Assembly: GCA_902762905.1 (NCBI GenBank)
Contig: CACWQE010000002.1
Span: forward strand, 24,394 to 88,393
DNA from: an uncultured Lachnospiraceae bacterium
Lineage (GTDB): Bacteria; Bacillota; Clostridia; Lachnospirales; Lachnospiraceae
Direction of reading: 5' to 3'
Length of the DNA: 64,000 bases
The notes beneath the pieces are model-generated. The model was not told the origin of the DNA. It saw nothing but the letters and a program-made list of their open reading frames with translations, and did not search any database. Position numbers and translations under genes: made by a program. Shown one piece after another: positions 25,583 through 32,646 of this stretch; the stretch's first letter is position 1, and the number at the start of each line of letters is the position of its first letter.

Positions 25583-26110
25583 TTACAGACAGGTTGCTTT
25601 TTTGTCAAACCCAGCATTAAATGCGTAGAAATTCTTAGAATCTAAATCATCCTGAATTAACCGGAGACTTTCACCAAATCGCTGGTAGTGTACCATTTCA
25701 CGGGCACGCAGGAATTTGATTGCATCATATACGTCGGGTTCATCCTTGCAAAGACGCAGGATATTATCATAAGTCAGACGAGCCTTTTGTTCTGCGGCAA
25801 GGTCTTCATGCAGATCGGCAATGGCATCTCCTGTTGACTGCAAGGTTGCGGTCGAGAACGGAGTTCCACTTGCAGCTTGTGGCCAGATTCCGATTGTATG
25901 ATCGACATAATATTGATAAAAGCCGGATTCCTCAATCTCTTTCATGGTCAGATTCTTTGTCAACTGGGTGATAATGGTAGATACCATTTCCTCATGCCCA
26001 AGTTCCTCGGTGCCGATGTCTGTTAATACACCGATTACCCGCTTATCCGGCATGGCATACCGTTGTGACAGATAACGGGTGGAAGCACCTTTCTCACCAT
26101 CCGGCCCGCC
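25583..26110 (-). pseudogene. cotJC: CotJC-like manganese catalase, 5' half removed by prophage insertion
   Basis: The open frame runs from GGPDGEKGASTRYLSQRY to the natural stop, matching the C-terminal three quarters of CotJC/manganese catalases. Di-manganese ligand motifs are visible: TEELGHEEM, EDLAAEQKAR and REMVHYQRF. The first Glu-bearing helix and N-terminus are missing. Homology ends close to 26110, where the frame runs into the recombinase 3' end. No start with a ribosome binding site remains, although an internal ATG at 26053 is open. The 5' part should lie at the far end of the prophage, outside the window. CotJC belongs to the spore coat in Bacillus. Confidence 0.8.
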
Positions 26111-26140
26111 AATGTGTAATACCTCAAAGGTTCTTTTTAT
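26105..26140. other. Prophage attachment junction (left)
   Basis: Catalase homology starts at Gly-Gly (complement of 26105-26110), and the recombinase stop codon is at 26137-26139. The crossover must lie in or close to this 30-bp stretch. Serine integrases use a 2-bp core, so it cannot be pinned without the right junction or the empty site. Confidence 0.6.
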
Positions 26141-27567
26141 ATTGAAAAATAAAGGTGAAATGTCATTTCGTCTTTTGCTTTATCATAGTCAATCTTCTTG
26201 CATATACTTCTGATTGCAGCAGATTTAGTTTCCTTGCTGATATGATTATCCGATATTGTATGAATTGTTTTTTGAATGGAACCGTACATAATGGTATCCA
26301 CATTATCTGGCACCATACTATTTTGCAGTTCGTCTATTTCATCCATAATCTTCTTGCGTTCTGCATCGATAGAGAGCTTGTTTTCCTTGTAATCTGCCAG
26401 TTCGTCAATGCCATCTAAGTATGCAGCCTTTGCACGTTTTTCCTTTTTATCCAGGATGTCTAATTTCTTACGAAGCATATCATATTGATCATCATTATTT
26501 TCATCATGAATAATATCATAGCATATATTATTGTTTGCAATCATATTGCGTAATCCGTCTATAACATGTTTTTCTGCAAGATGTGCAGGTATACTGGTCC
26601 TTTCATTACATTGACCTTTTCCAGATTTCCAACAGTAGAAGATAGGGTAACTCTTTCCTGTCTTACGGTCAACACCTCTGTTATAACCAAGGGAACCACC
26701 ACAAGCAGGACAGAATAGCATTCCACTAAGCCAATGTGCGCATGAATCGGCCGGTTTTCGTTTCTTAGGACTATATTCGGATGCGTAACGTTCTCCGGCT
26801 TTCTTGAATAGTTCATCTGTTACCATATGTTCATGTGGAGCATCGTATGTGTTTCCATTGAGACGTATCTTTCCAATGTAGAAAGGATTCGTAAGTATAT
26901 ATACAATTCGTCTTGTATCAAATAAGGAACCCTGTTTCGTTCGATATCCATGATCATTGAGCCATCTTGCTATACTGTTGTATGATGCGTTGTCATATAC
27001 ATATTTTTCAAAGATTGCACGAACGGCAGTTGCTTCTTTCGGATTGATAACCGGTGTATTTCCCTTTTCATGAATATATCCGTAAGGAGCGGTAGATACA
27101 TAACCATGCTTAAGTGCTTTTTCAGTCATACCACGTTTCACTTCACCGGATAAGCGGATAGAGTAGTATTCGTCCATCCATTCTATGATACGCTCAATGA
27201 GTGAACCGAAAGGACCATCCACAAGAGGCTCTGATATGGATATGACATCCACGTTATTCTTTTTCAAAAGTGCCTTATATACAATAGACTCTTCCTGGTT
27301 CCTTGCAAATCTGGAGAATTTCCATACAAGTATTACATCATATGGATGTTCTTTTGATTTTGCATTGGCAATCATGTTCTGGAACTCCGGACGTTTTCCT
27401 GCACTTTTACCGGATATTCCGATATCCATGAAGATATCTTCGTCCGTTAATTCAATGTTATTCTTCTTTGCATAATCATAGATCAGACGTTTTTGTGCAT
27501 CAGGAGATAGTTCTTCCTGCCGGTCTGTAGATACTCTGATATAGGCACATCCTTTTCTGTCCGTCAT
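26137..27567 (-). CDS. Large serine recombinase (phage integrase)
   Basis: 476 residues. The resolvase-type catalytic domain begins AYIRVSTDRQ with the nucleophile Ser13, and has the conserved Arg in WKFSRFARN near 85. A recombinase domain (about 160-260) and a zinc ribbon (FCPACGG...YCWKSGKGQC, about 285-320) follow, then a coiled-coil segment. The enzyme catalyses attP x attB integration and, with a directionality factor, excision. ATG 27567 is preceded by AAAGGG at 8 nt. The gene's 3' end abuts the interrupted cotJC, as expected next to an att site. No directionality factor is recognised. Confidence 0.95.
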   Translation of the reverse strand: MTDRKGCAYIRVSTDRQEELSPDAQKRLIYDYAKKNNIELTDEDIFMDIGISGKSAGKRPEFQNMIANAKSKEHPYDVILVWKFSRFARNQEESIVYKALLKKNNVDVISISEPLVDGPFGSLIERIIEWMDEYYSIRLSGEVKRGMTEKALKHGYVSTAPYGYIHEKGNTPVINPKEATAVRAIFEKYVYDNASYNSIARWLNDHGYRTKQGSLFDTRRIVYILTNPFYIGKIRLNGNTYDAPHEHMVTDELFKKAGERYASEYSPKKRKPADSCAHWLSGMLFCPACGGSLGYNRGVDRKTGKSYPIFYCWKSGKGQCNERTSIPAHLAEKHVIDGLRNMIANNNICYDIIHDENNDDQYDMLRKKLDILDKKEKRAKAAYLDGIDELADYKENKLSIDAERKKIMDEIDELQNSMVPDNVDTIMYGSIQKTIHTISDNHISKETKSAAIRSICKKIDYDKAKDEMTFHLYFSI

Positions 27568-27586
27568 ACATATCACCCTTTCTTGC

Positions 27587-27718
27587 GTATAAAAAATACA
27601 CCCTATACATTTTAAGGTGCTTTGTGATATAATATGACTTGCTGAGTGATATTATATAGCACCTTGTGTTGTATAGTATCTGGCAGCTCTGGTTGTCGCC
27701 GGAGCTGCTTTTAATTTT
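27587..27718. ncRNA. Structured integrase leader with overlapping antisense terminator, copy 2
   Basis: GTATAAAAAATACACCCTAT (27587-27606) is identical to copy 1. AAGGTGC (27614-27620) pairs with GCACCTT (27659-27665), and ATATAATAT (27627-27635) with ATATTATAT (27649-27657). The loop keeps the TGACTTGCTGA core. In copy 1 the inner stem is GTGGTATAC/GTATACCAC, so pairing is kept while sequence changes. On the plus strand GCAGCTC (27683-27689) / GAGCTGC (27702-27708) plus a T-rich tail is a terminator, and TATAAT (27628-27633) could start an antisense RNA. The tail overlaps the end of the NYN gene. Confidence 0.6.
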
Positions 27719-28409
27719 CTTTTTTTAATGCTGGGTTTGTAGACTGTGCTGATGGACTTGTAGTGAATGCTTTATCGCAAGTACGCAATCCATCTATATG
27801 TTCAAATAAATCTGGTTTAATAGGTGCCCCTAGAGGGTCTAATATAAAATCAATACCTTCACGTCTTGCCAATTTTGCAGCAGAAACAAAGTCGCTATCT
27901 CCAGATATTAATATTATTTGATCTACTTGTTTTTTATATGATATAGATGCAATGTCTAATCCAATTTTCATATCTACACCTTTTTGGTCTATTTCGATAC
28001 AAAAATCTTCTTCAGTTAAATTTGAAAAATTGATTGTTCCGTTACACAATTTTTTGATTATATCTGGACGTATTGTGTAATGTGCCTGTTCTTCTGCTAA
28101 TTTACCAAGACGTATTGCAAATTTTCTTTTTTTCTTGAGTTCATTCAAAAATTGGTTCATCCAACTATATAATTCTGTTTTTGAAAAATCAATTTGTTTT
28201 TTTAATAATGGATGATAGATACGTTTTGATGTAGGAGGACAATCATAATAAAAAATTCTATATAATTCGTTGTTTTCACCGTGTGAATATAAATGACGCT
28301 TACAATAATTTGCTAGTTCTATAGCTCTTTGTTGTGCAGTTATATCACCGAATACTTTTTGTGCTCTTCTACGGTAGAATCCTCCATCAACGAGTATGGC
28401 TGTTTTCAT
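27711..28409 (-). CDS. NYN-domain (PIN-like) protein
   Basis: 232 residues. The N-terminus AILVDGGFYRRR and the central LISGDSDFVSAAKLARREG (about 165-185) are the Asp-rich motifs of NYN/LabA-like (DUF88) proteins, a PIN-like nuclease fold. C-terminal FILDPLGAPIKPDLFEHIDGL fits. Such proteins probably act on RNA; its role in a prophage is unknown, with superinfection defence or host RNA processing as possibilities. It has its own promoter with a palindromic operator (28497-28547). Confidence 0.75.
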   Translation of the reverse strand: MKTAILVDGGFYRRRAQKVFGDITAQQRAIELANYCKRHLYSHGENNELYRIFYYDCPPTSKRIYHPLLKKQIDFSKTELYSWMNQFLNELKKKRKFAIRLGKLAEEQAHYTIRPDIIKKLCNGTINFSNLTEEDFCIEIDQKGVDMKIGLDIASISYKKQVDQIILISGDSDFVSAAKLARREGIDFILDPLGAPIKPDLFEHIDGLRTCDKAFTTSPSAQSTNPALKKEN

Positions 28410-28436
28410 AAGTAAATACCTCCTTAAAATGGAAAA

Positions 28437-28547
28437 GCACTAGGGTTCGGTCATTCTCATATAGTTGAGAGACGTACAACCTAGTGCATTATTAACGTGT
28501 AACCTTTGTTACACTCTAATATTATATGCATTTGGTTTGTCTGTCAA
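28437..28547 (-). promoter_or_regulatory. Promoter, palindromic operator and leader hairpin of the NYN gene
   Basis: On the minus strand TTGACA (complement of 28542-28547), 17 bp, TAATAT (complement of 28519-28524). Directly downstream is the palindrome GTGTAACCTTTGTTACAC (28497-28514), well placed to block transcription. Further on, AACCTAGTGC (28478-28487) can pair with GCACTAGGGTT (28437-28447) in the leader. The regulator is unknown; the sequence differs from the AGCTTAAAGC operators of the prophage repressor. Confidence 0.6.
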
Positions 28548-28620
28548 TAATATTTGTGTAAATTTTTTTACAAAATGTGAAAAAAATTTACATTTTTATA
28601 ATTGTTTCATATATTTTATA

Positions 28621-28755
28621 TTATAATTTTCCTCTAATTTCCACAACCTTACCAATAATACGAACCGGCATTTCTTCAATTTCTTTTTCTGTATATACCA
28701 TAGGTTCATATTTCGGGTTCAGAGATAGTAGCGCAATGCTGCCAGCAGCTGACAT
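28621..28755 (-). pseudogene. C-terminal fragment of an S24/LexA-type repressor fused to the 71-bp repeat
   Basis: A 44-codon frame whose last 39 residues (SIALLSLNPKYEPMVYTEKE and on to VVEIRGKL) are the C-terminal end of phage S24-peptidase repressors. The first codons, MSAAG, and the ribosome binding site GGTGGGG come from the repeat also found before the toxin at 3.1 kb. The helix-turn-helix and catalytic parts are absent. This looks like a recombination scar; whether the chimera is translated is unknown. Confidence 0.7.
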
Positions 28756-28813
28756 ATCGCCCCACCGGCTCCCCGGTTAAATATGTTATTGTATGCTCCG
28801 AGGTGAACCGGAG
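28742..28813. repeat. 71-bp repeat, copy 2
   Basis: Matches 3097-3167 with a single 1-nt indel. Here the toxin that follows it in copy 1 is replaced by the repressor fragment. It therefore marks an exchange breakpoint between the two mobile elements. Confidence 0.85.
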
Positions 28814-28820
28814 CGGATTA

Positions 28821-29612
28821 TTATTTGACTGTTACTTTACATTTTGCTTTTGCATTTGATTCCATAATAACTGTAATAGTAGCAGTTCCTTTTTTTAATG
28901 CTTTGAGTTTTCCAGAGGAAGTGACGGACACAATGTTTTTATTGCTGGATTTCCATTTTTTAATATAATCACCTCTGGTTTTCTGTTTAACTCTAATTTT
29001 TGCAGATTTCCCCGACTTTATAGATATTTTTGATTTAGACAATTTAACCTTAGCTTTTAATTTAGGTATAGGTCTTTCTTCACATATTAATCCACAATCG
29101 CAGCTTCTTTCCTGTGTGCCTTCGTAAAGTGCTGTAGGATCTTCAACAGTTTCCCATTCACTTAATACATGATTTGATGGGTCTAATGGTGCAAAGTCAC
29201 TATCTTTTTCTCCGCATCGTTTGCATACACGTTCCATCCAACCATAATCACCACATGTAGATTTTTCTGTAATAGTCCACTCACTCCAATCATGTCTAGG
29301 ATAGGGTTGAATTGTTCTCTCTTCTGTACCTCCACATGAGGAGCATCGCCGTTGTTCTTCACCGCTACTGTCTACACAACCTGGCTGAATGGTAACAACC
29401 CAGTCTGACCATTTATGATTATTTGTTGCAGGTATGATTACGGATTCACGTTCGTTACATAATTTGCAATAACGTTCTTTTTCTCCAGATTCTCCACATG
29501 TTGCGGCTTCAATAATGCGATAATCACCCCAATCGTGCATACATTCTGCATGAGATATGAATGGAATATTTAATAAAACAAATGCTGATAATAATAAGAG
29601 TTTCTTTTTCAT
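28821..29612 (-). CDS. Secreted Cys/Trp-repeat protein with BIG2 domain
   Basis: 263 residues with a signal peptide (MKKKLLLLSAFVLLNIPFIS). Four repeats of about 42 residues follow (about 23-190), each with HxWSxW, then TC, then R-x-C-x-x-CG. The C-terminal 80 residues are a bacterial Ig-like (BIG2) domain (IKSGKSAKIRVK...VTSSGKLKALKKGTATITV). There is no sorting signal. Such a protein has no obvious phage function and sits in the lysogeny operon, so it is a candidate lysogenic-conversion factor acting at the host surface. GGGAGG precedes the ATG. Confidence 0.8.
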   Translation of the reverse strand: MKKKLLLLSAFVLLNIPFISHAECMHDWGDYRIIEAATCGESGEKERYCKLCNERESVIIPATNNHKWSDWVVTIQPGCVDSSGEEQRRCSSCGGTEERTIQPYPRHDWSEWTITEKSTCGDYGWMERVCKRCGEKDSDFAPLDPSNHVLSEWETVEDPTALYEGTQERSCDCGLICEERPIPKLKAKVKLSKSKISIKSGKSAKIRVKQKTRGDYIKKWKSSNKNIVSVTSSGKLKALKKGTATITVIMESNAKAKCKVTVK

Positions 29613-29624
29613 GATAAACCTCCC

Positions 29625-29852
29625 TTACCCAATCTTATGGGCATAATATTCTAATGTGTCAACGCATCTGTCTCGATTTTCAAAGTCTAATTGCAGGATA
29701 TGTTCCAATTCATGAATATATCCATCAGCCTGCTGTTCGTTATTGAGCCGGCTGTTAATAAATATTGAATAGCTTCCGTCTTCATTTAGTGTAGAAGCGG
29801 CAGGCACGCTATTCTTAAAATCCAAATAATGCACAAAAATGTCAGTGTTCAT
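29625..29852 (-). CDS. Short HExxH (ImmA/IrrE-like) protein
   Basis: 75 residues containing YIHELEHILQLDF, which fits the HExxH zinc-peptidase motif of ImmA/IrrE proteins, and little else. ImmA proteases inactivate phage repressors, but they are usually about 130 residues or longer, so this is a reduced relative or a different use of the motif. It lies just downstream of the XRE repressor, the normal ImmA position. The lysogeny operon is transcribed right to left. Confidence 0.6.
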   Translation of the reverse strand: MNTDIFVHYLDFKNSVPAASTLNEDGSYSIFINSRLNNEQQADGYIHELEHILQLDFENRDRCVDTLEYYAHKIG

Positions 29853-29918
29853 TTAATTTCCCTCCCCTTTCGCTTTAGTCTTTATAATAGTAACATACCA
29901 CTTTGACAGACTGTGGCA

Positions 29919-30308
29919 TTATTCATGATTTTCTTTTTTCTTTAATGCAGATAGCATTGTATGTACTGTCTGCAAGTCTTCTGGAGAAGCATCTCTTGCA
30001 GCATCAAATAATAATGAGAGATTTTTGTTCTCATATATTTCCTGTGCTATCTTTTGAGTTTCTGGATTAAGATAGTATTCGTTCTCAGGCTCTTTTTCTT
30101 CCATTAAATCTCCAATGCCAACACCAAGCCACCGAGCTATTGCTTGTATTTTATCTGTTCGTGGCATTTTATTTGCATTGCACCAATCGGAAGCAGTTGC
30201 TGATGAAACATTCATAAATTTACATAAATCTGCTTGTGTTTTTCCCGCAACTTCCATATAGTAATTTAATTGTTTAGCGAATATTATTCGTAAAGTTTCT
30301 TCTGCCAT
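29919..30308 (-). CDS. Prophage XRE repressor (cI-like, no peptidase domain)
   Basis: 129 residues from ATG 30308 (MAEETLRI), with GAGGG 7 nt before it. The helix-turn-helix spans about 10-65 (KTQADLCKFMNVSSATASDWCNANKMP). The rest is a short acidic-helical tail with no S24 serine-lysine peptidase, so RecA-stimulated self-cleavage is not possible and induction needs another route. It faces a Cro-like gene across a region of repeated AGCTTAAAGC operators. Confidence 0.85.
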   Translation of the reverse strand: MAEETLRIIFAKQLNYYMEVAGKTQADLCKFMNVSSATASDWCNANKMPRTDKIQAIARWLGVGIGDLMEEKEPENEYYLNPETQKIAQEIYENKNLSLLFDAARDASPEDLQTVHTMLSALKKKENHE

Positions 30309-30339
30309 AATCAAGCCCTCGCTTTCTTAATGTGGATTT

Positions 30340-30467
30340 ATTATACATCTATATATAAAAAGTTTCAAGCTAAAAGCGAAAAGATTTTTATAGAAAATAA
30401 AAAAAACTTAACTTTAGGCTTGACAACTAGCTTAAAGCGAGTATAATTAAAACTAGCTTAAAGCTAA
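30340..30467. promoter_or_regulatory. Divergent promoters and operators of the lysis-lysogeny switch
   Basis: Rightward promoter: TTGACA (30420-30425), 16 bp, TATAAT (30442-30447). Leftward promoter: TTGAAA (complement of 30363-30368), 17 bp, TATAAT (complement of 30340-30345). Operators: CTAGCTTAAAGCGAG (30427-30441) fills the rightward spacer and CTAGCTTAAAGCTAA (30453-30467) lies at its start. A degenerate copy, AAGCTAAAAGCG (30367-30378), touches the leftward -35. A fourth site is at 30686. The pattern implies repression of both directions by the XRE proteins. Confidence 0.8.
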
Positions 30468-30493
30468 CAAGTGCAGGAGGTGATTAGAAAAAC

Positions 30494-30682
30494 ATGAAGA
30501 TATCAATTAAAGGTGCAAGAGTAGAAAAGGGAATGACACAGAAACAAGCAGGAGATGCAATGAATGTAACCAAGGAAACAATATCAAATTGGGAACGTGG
30601 AATTACTGCACCGACTGCACCGCAGTTGTTAAAGCTGTGTGATGTTTATGGTGTCAGTGTCGCTGATATTTTTTTGCACTAA
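30494..30682 (+). CDS. Cro-like XRE regulator
   Basis: 62 residues, almost entirely a helix-turn-helix (KGMTQKQAGDAMNVTKETISNWERG). It is the first rightward gene, with AGGAGGTGATTAG upstream. By position it is the Cro counterpart of the repressor at 29919-30308. Its coding end is followed by another operator. Confidence 0.82.
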   Translation: MKISIKGARVEKGMTQKQAGDAMNVTKETISNWERGITAPTAPQLLKLCDVYGVSVADIFLH

Positions 30683-30685
30683 AAA

Positions 30686-30700
30686 CTAGCTTAAAGCGAG
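30686..30700. promoter_or_regulatory. Fourth prophage operator
   Basis: CTAGCTTAAAGCGAG, identical to the site at 30427-30441, lies 3 nt after the Cro-like stop codon and 25 bp before the next gene. It has no promoter of its own that I can see, so it may act as a roadblock or looping site. Confidence 0.7.
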
Positions 30701-30724
30701 TAAATGTAGAAAGGAGAGTAGAAA

Positions 30725-30901
30725 ATGGATTCATATTTTATTGAAACAGATAAGCAACATATAGATGGAATTTTCTATCAGATGATGGTAGACGAAACTA
30801 TCCGGCTTAGAAATTGCCATAACAGAAAAGAGCGTTCGGAAATAAGAACATTTCTTCTTAGAGCTTATCAGACAATAACTGAATCCGTTGAGAAAACGTA
30901 G
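30725..30901 (+). CDS. Small early phage protein, unknown
   Basis: 58 residues (MDSYFIETDKQHIDGIFYQM...), with AAAGGAGAG 8 nt before the ATG. No recognised domain; mixed acidic and helical. It lies between two XRE genes in the early operon. Confidence 0.6.
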   Translation: MDSYFIETDKQHIDGIFYQMMVDETIRLRNCHNRKERSEIRTFLLRAYQTITESVEKT

Positions 30902-30913
30902 AAAGGAGAGAAC

Positions 30914-31153
30914 ATGAGTAGCAAGATTGAAGAAGCAAACAAACCCTTTGCAAAAGGTTTGGAAGTAATCATTGCAAGAAAAGGTTTGAAACAAATATAT
31001 GTCGCAAAGACAGCGGGATATACACAGCAACAATTAAATCGCATGCTTAATGGCAGGAAGATGATCAGTGCGAAAGATATTGTACAGATATCTAAAGCAT
31101 TAGGCGAATCGCCAGATGCGATTTTTCAAGCCGGAAGGGAGAAAAAGGCATGA
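30914..31153 (+). CDS. XRE-family regulator
   Basis: 79 residues with a helix-turn-helix at about 18-60 (KGLKQIYVAKTAGYTQQQLNRMLNGRK). GAAAGGAGAGAAC precedes the ATG. It is the third XRE-type protein of the immunity region and may fine-tune early expression. Its stop overlaps the next start. Confidence 0.78.
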   Translation: MSSKIEEANKPFAKGLEVIIARKGLKQIYVAKTAGYTQQQLNRMLNGRKMISAKDIVQISKALGESPDAIFQAGREKKA

Positions 31154-31284
31154 GAATTGGTGGAAAGGAATATTCCGAAATTGTAATTACTGACAAAGAA
31201 GATAATCTGTTAGTGAGTATCACAGATGAGGATATTATCGAAGAAAAGAATTGCAAAGTAATATGTGTACCGGTTGATTGTTAG
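31150..31284 (+). CDS. Small early phage protein, unknown
   Basis: 44 residues (MRIGGKEYSEIVITDKEDN...), mostly beta-strand-like. The ATG overlaps the previous stop codon (ATGA), indicating coupled translation, with GGGAG upstream. Its 3' end overlaps by 4 nt the end of the convergent gene at 31281-31490. Confidence 0.5.
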   Translation: MRIGGKEYSEIVITDKEDNLLVSITDEDIIEEKNCKVICVPVDC

Positions 31285-31490
31285 CCAAGGTTATTGTTTA
31301 TTGATTTGTCTGGATTTGATACTGGTGTGGCAACACCATTGATCATTCGGACGTGGAAATTATCGTAATTACCATTACGAATTTCTCGAACAAACTGTGA
31401 ACGTGTCATATCAGTGTTTTTGTAATTATCATGGAAGCGTTCGTTTCTTCCTGTATTAGATTCGCTAGTTACGCTAACTCTTTTTGGCAT
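31281..31490 (-). CDS. Small phage protein under a LexA box
   Basis: 69 residues (MPKRVSVTSESNTGRNERFH...VATPVSNPDKSINNNLG). Related small proteins, seemingly common in Firmicutes prophages, share the TGRNERF and NGVxTPVSNPD motifs; I cannot name a function. It is the only reverse-strand gene within the rightward early region. It has its own promoter with a perfect Gram-positive SOS box just downstream of the -10. Since the prophage repressor cannot cleave itself, a DNA-damage-induced antirepressor is an attractive role for this gene, but that is inference. Confidence 0.7.
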   Translation of the reverse strand: MPKRVSVTSESNTGRNERFHDNYKNTDMTRSQFVREIRNGNYDNFHVRMINGVATPVSNPDKSINNNLG

Positions 31491-31540
31491 GTTGCATCAC
31501 TCCTATCTATAAAATAATTAGGTACACATATTATTTGCAA

Positions 31541-31588
31541 CGAACCAATGTTCGAATTGATGATAACAAATATTAGTTTGAATGTCAA
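31541..31588 (-). promoter_or_regulatory. SOS-controlled promoter (LexA box)
   Basis: On the minus strand TTGACA (complement of 31583-31588), 17 bp, TATCAT (complement of 31560-31565). The palindrome CGAACCAATGTTCG (31541-31554) follows at about +5. It matches the Gram-positive LexA consensus (CGAAC-N4-GTTCG) exactly in both half-sites. LexA bound there would block the reverse gene until DNA damage. Confidence 0.8.
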
Positions 31589-31657
31589 TACTTAAATGTC
31601 AATATATAGATATAAGAATATACAAAACACAACATATTGTATGAAAAGAGAGTTTTG

Positions 31658-31840
31658 ATGACAGTAGAGAAAAGGGTAACAATACAGTGGCTGTATCTGC
31701 AACTGCTGTACACAATGATTAAATTAAACGCTCAACAGTACCAGGAAGTTGTTGAGATAGTGGAGAGTTCAAATCTTCCACGAGACTTTGTTTCTTGTTT
31801 GTTGAGAGTAAGTAACAACAAAAGAGTAACACGTCAATAG
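31658..31840 (+). CDS. Small early phage protein, unknown
   Basis: 60 residues from ATG 31658, with AGAGAG 5 nt upstream (an in-frame TTG at 31637 is less likely). Helical, with an internal LLYTMIKLNAQQYQEVVEIVESS segment; no recognised family. Confidence 0.5.
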   Translation: MTVEKRVTIQWLYLQLLYTMIKLNAQQYQEVVEIVESSNLPRDFVSCLLRVSNNKRVTRQ

Positions 31841-31874
31841 ATGACTGAATAGTCTAAAGCAGGAGGTGGTTGCT

Positions 31875-32024
31875 ATGACGTACAAATATACAATGAACGG
31901 TCAACCAATGACGGCTGAGGAAATCAAGGAAAAGTATGGTGCAAAATTACTAGACCGTATGATTAGAGCAATGGGATATCGTCCAGTGGATGAGAAACCT
32001 AAGCGAGATGATAAGAGTGCATAG
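31875..32024 (+). CDS. Small early phage protein, unknown
   Basis: 49 residues (MTYKYTMNGQPMTAEEIKEK...RAMGYRPVDEKPKRDDKSA). A strong ribosome binding site, AGGAGGTGG, precedes the ATG. Not recognised. Confidence 0.55.
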   Translation: MTYKYTMNGQPMTAEEIKEKYGAKLLDRMIRAMGYRPVDEKPKRDDKSA

Positions 32025-32037
32025 GAGGTGGGAAAAA

Positions 32038-32259
32038 GTGTCACGAAAGGAAGAAAGGATAGTTGCCATGCAGAATATAGGTGCCTGTTTATTTGTTGTT
32101 GGAATCCTGTTATGTTGTATGGCGGCTACTCCACTTACATTATTGCTTTGCTCTGGAGCAATGGCAGCAGGTGCTTTGGATGTGTATGTATGTGAAATTT
32201 TATTGGACAAGCTTCCGGATAACAAAAAAAGAAAGACCTCTGATTACTTTGGCGAGTAA
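32038..32259 (+). CDS. Small two-helix membrane protein
   Basis: 73 residues from GTG 32038, which has AGGAGGTGG 7 nt upstream; ATG 32068 is an alternative. Two adjacent hydrophobic segments (NIGACLFVVGILLCCMA and LTLLLCSGAMAAGALDV) are followed by a charged tail. It could be a membrane-acting early protein such as a superinfection-exclusion factor, without direct evidence. Its end overlaps a GAAAGACC/GGTCTTTC hairpin. Confidence 0.5.
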   Translation: MSRKEERIVAMQNIGACLFVVGILLCCMAATPLTLLLCSGAMAAGALDVYVCEILLDKLPDNKKRKTSDYFGE

Positions 32260-32267
32260 GGTCTTTC
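32231..32267 (+). terminator. Hairpin at the end of the small membrane gene
   Basis: GAAAGACC (32231-32238) pairs with GGTCTTTC (32260-32267) and an A run precedes it. The following sequence has few T, so it may be an attenuator or a terminator for the opposite strand. Confidence 0.4.
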
Positions 32268-32324
32268 ATTCAGCAAATGCATAACGCATTTTCTGTATTT
32301 TAGCATGGATGGAGGATATTGGCA

Positions 32325-32519
32325 ATGGCTTATTTTAATACATGCCAGTGGTGCGGAAGCAATCTGGATCCGGGAGAAAGATGCGATTGCCAACGTATCA
32401 GATTAAGAGAAAGAGAAGAAAGAGAAAAGGAGATTCAAGTAAGAGATGGAGGGCAATATTGTTTTAAATTCATTGAAAGAGCGGGGGAAGAAACGAACAC
32501 CGGTAGACATCATGCATGA
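32325..32519 (+). CDS. Small zinc-binding phage protein
   Basis: 64 residues from ATG 32325, with GGAGG 8 nt upstream. NTCQWCGSNLDPGERCDCQ gives a CxxC...CxC zinc-knuckle pattern, followed by a charged helix. It overlaps the next ORF by 74 nt in another frame. Confidence 0.6.
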   Translation: MAYFNTCQWCGSNLDPGERCDCQRIRLREREEREKEIQVRDGGQYCFKFIERAGEETNTGRHHA

Positions 32520-32640
32520 GATTAACATCTTGCTTGCAATGATGACATGCAAGGTGAAGGACAAGAATGACCCGGATTGGTATCTGGATCATCTGGAATA
32601 TGATGGCGAAGAAAATGAGATTTATTTTATATGCAAATAG
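32446..32640 (+). CDS. Small phage protein, unknown
   Basis: 64 residues; the C-terminal part (VDIMHEINILLAMMTCKVKD...WYLDHLEYDGEENEIYFI) looks like a real conserved protein. The ATG at 32446 overlaps the zinc-protein gene heavily and has AAAGGAG about 15 nt upstream, so the true start is uncertain. Confidence 0.45.
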   Translation: MEGNIVLNSLKERGKKRTPVDIMHEINILLAMMTCKVKDKNDPDWYLDHLEYDGEENEIYFICK

Positions 32641-32646
32641 GAGGTA

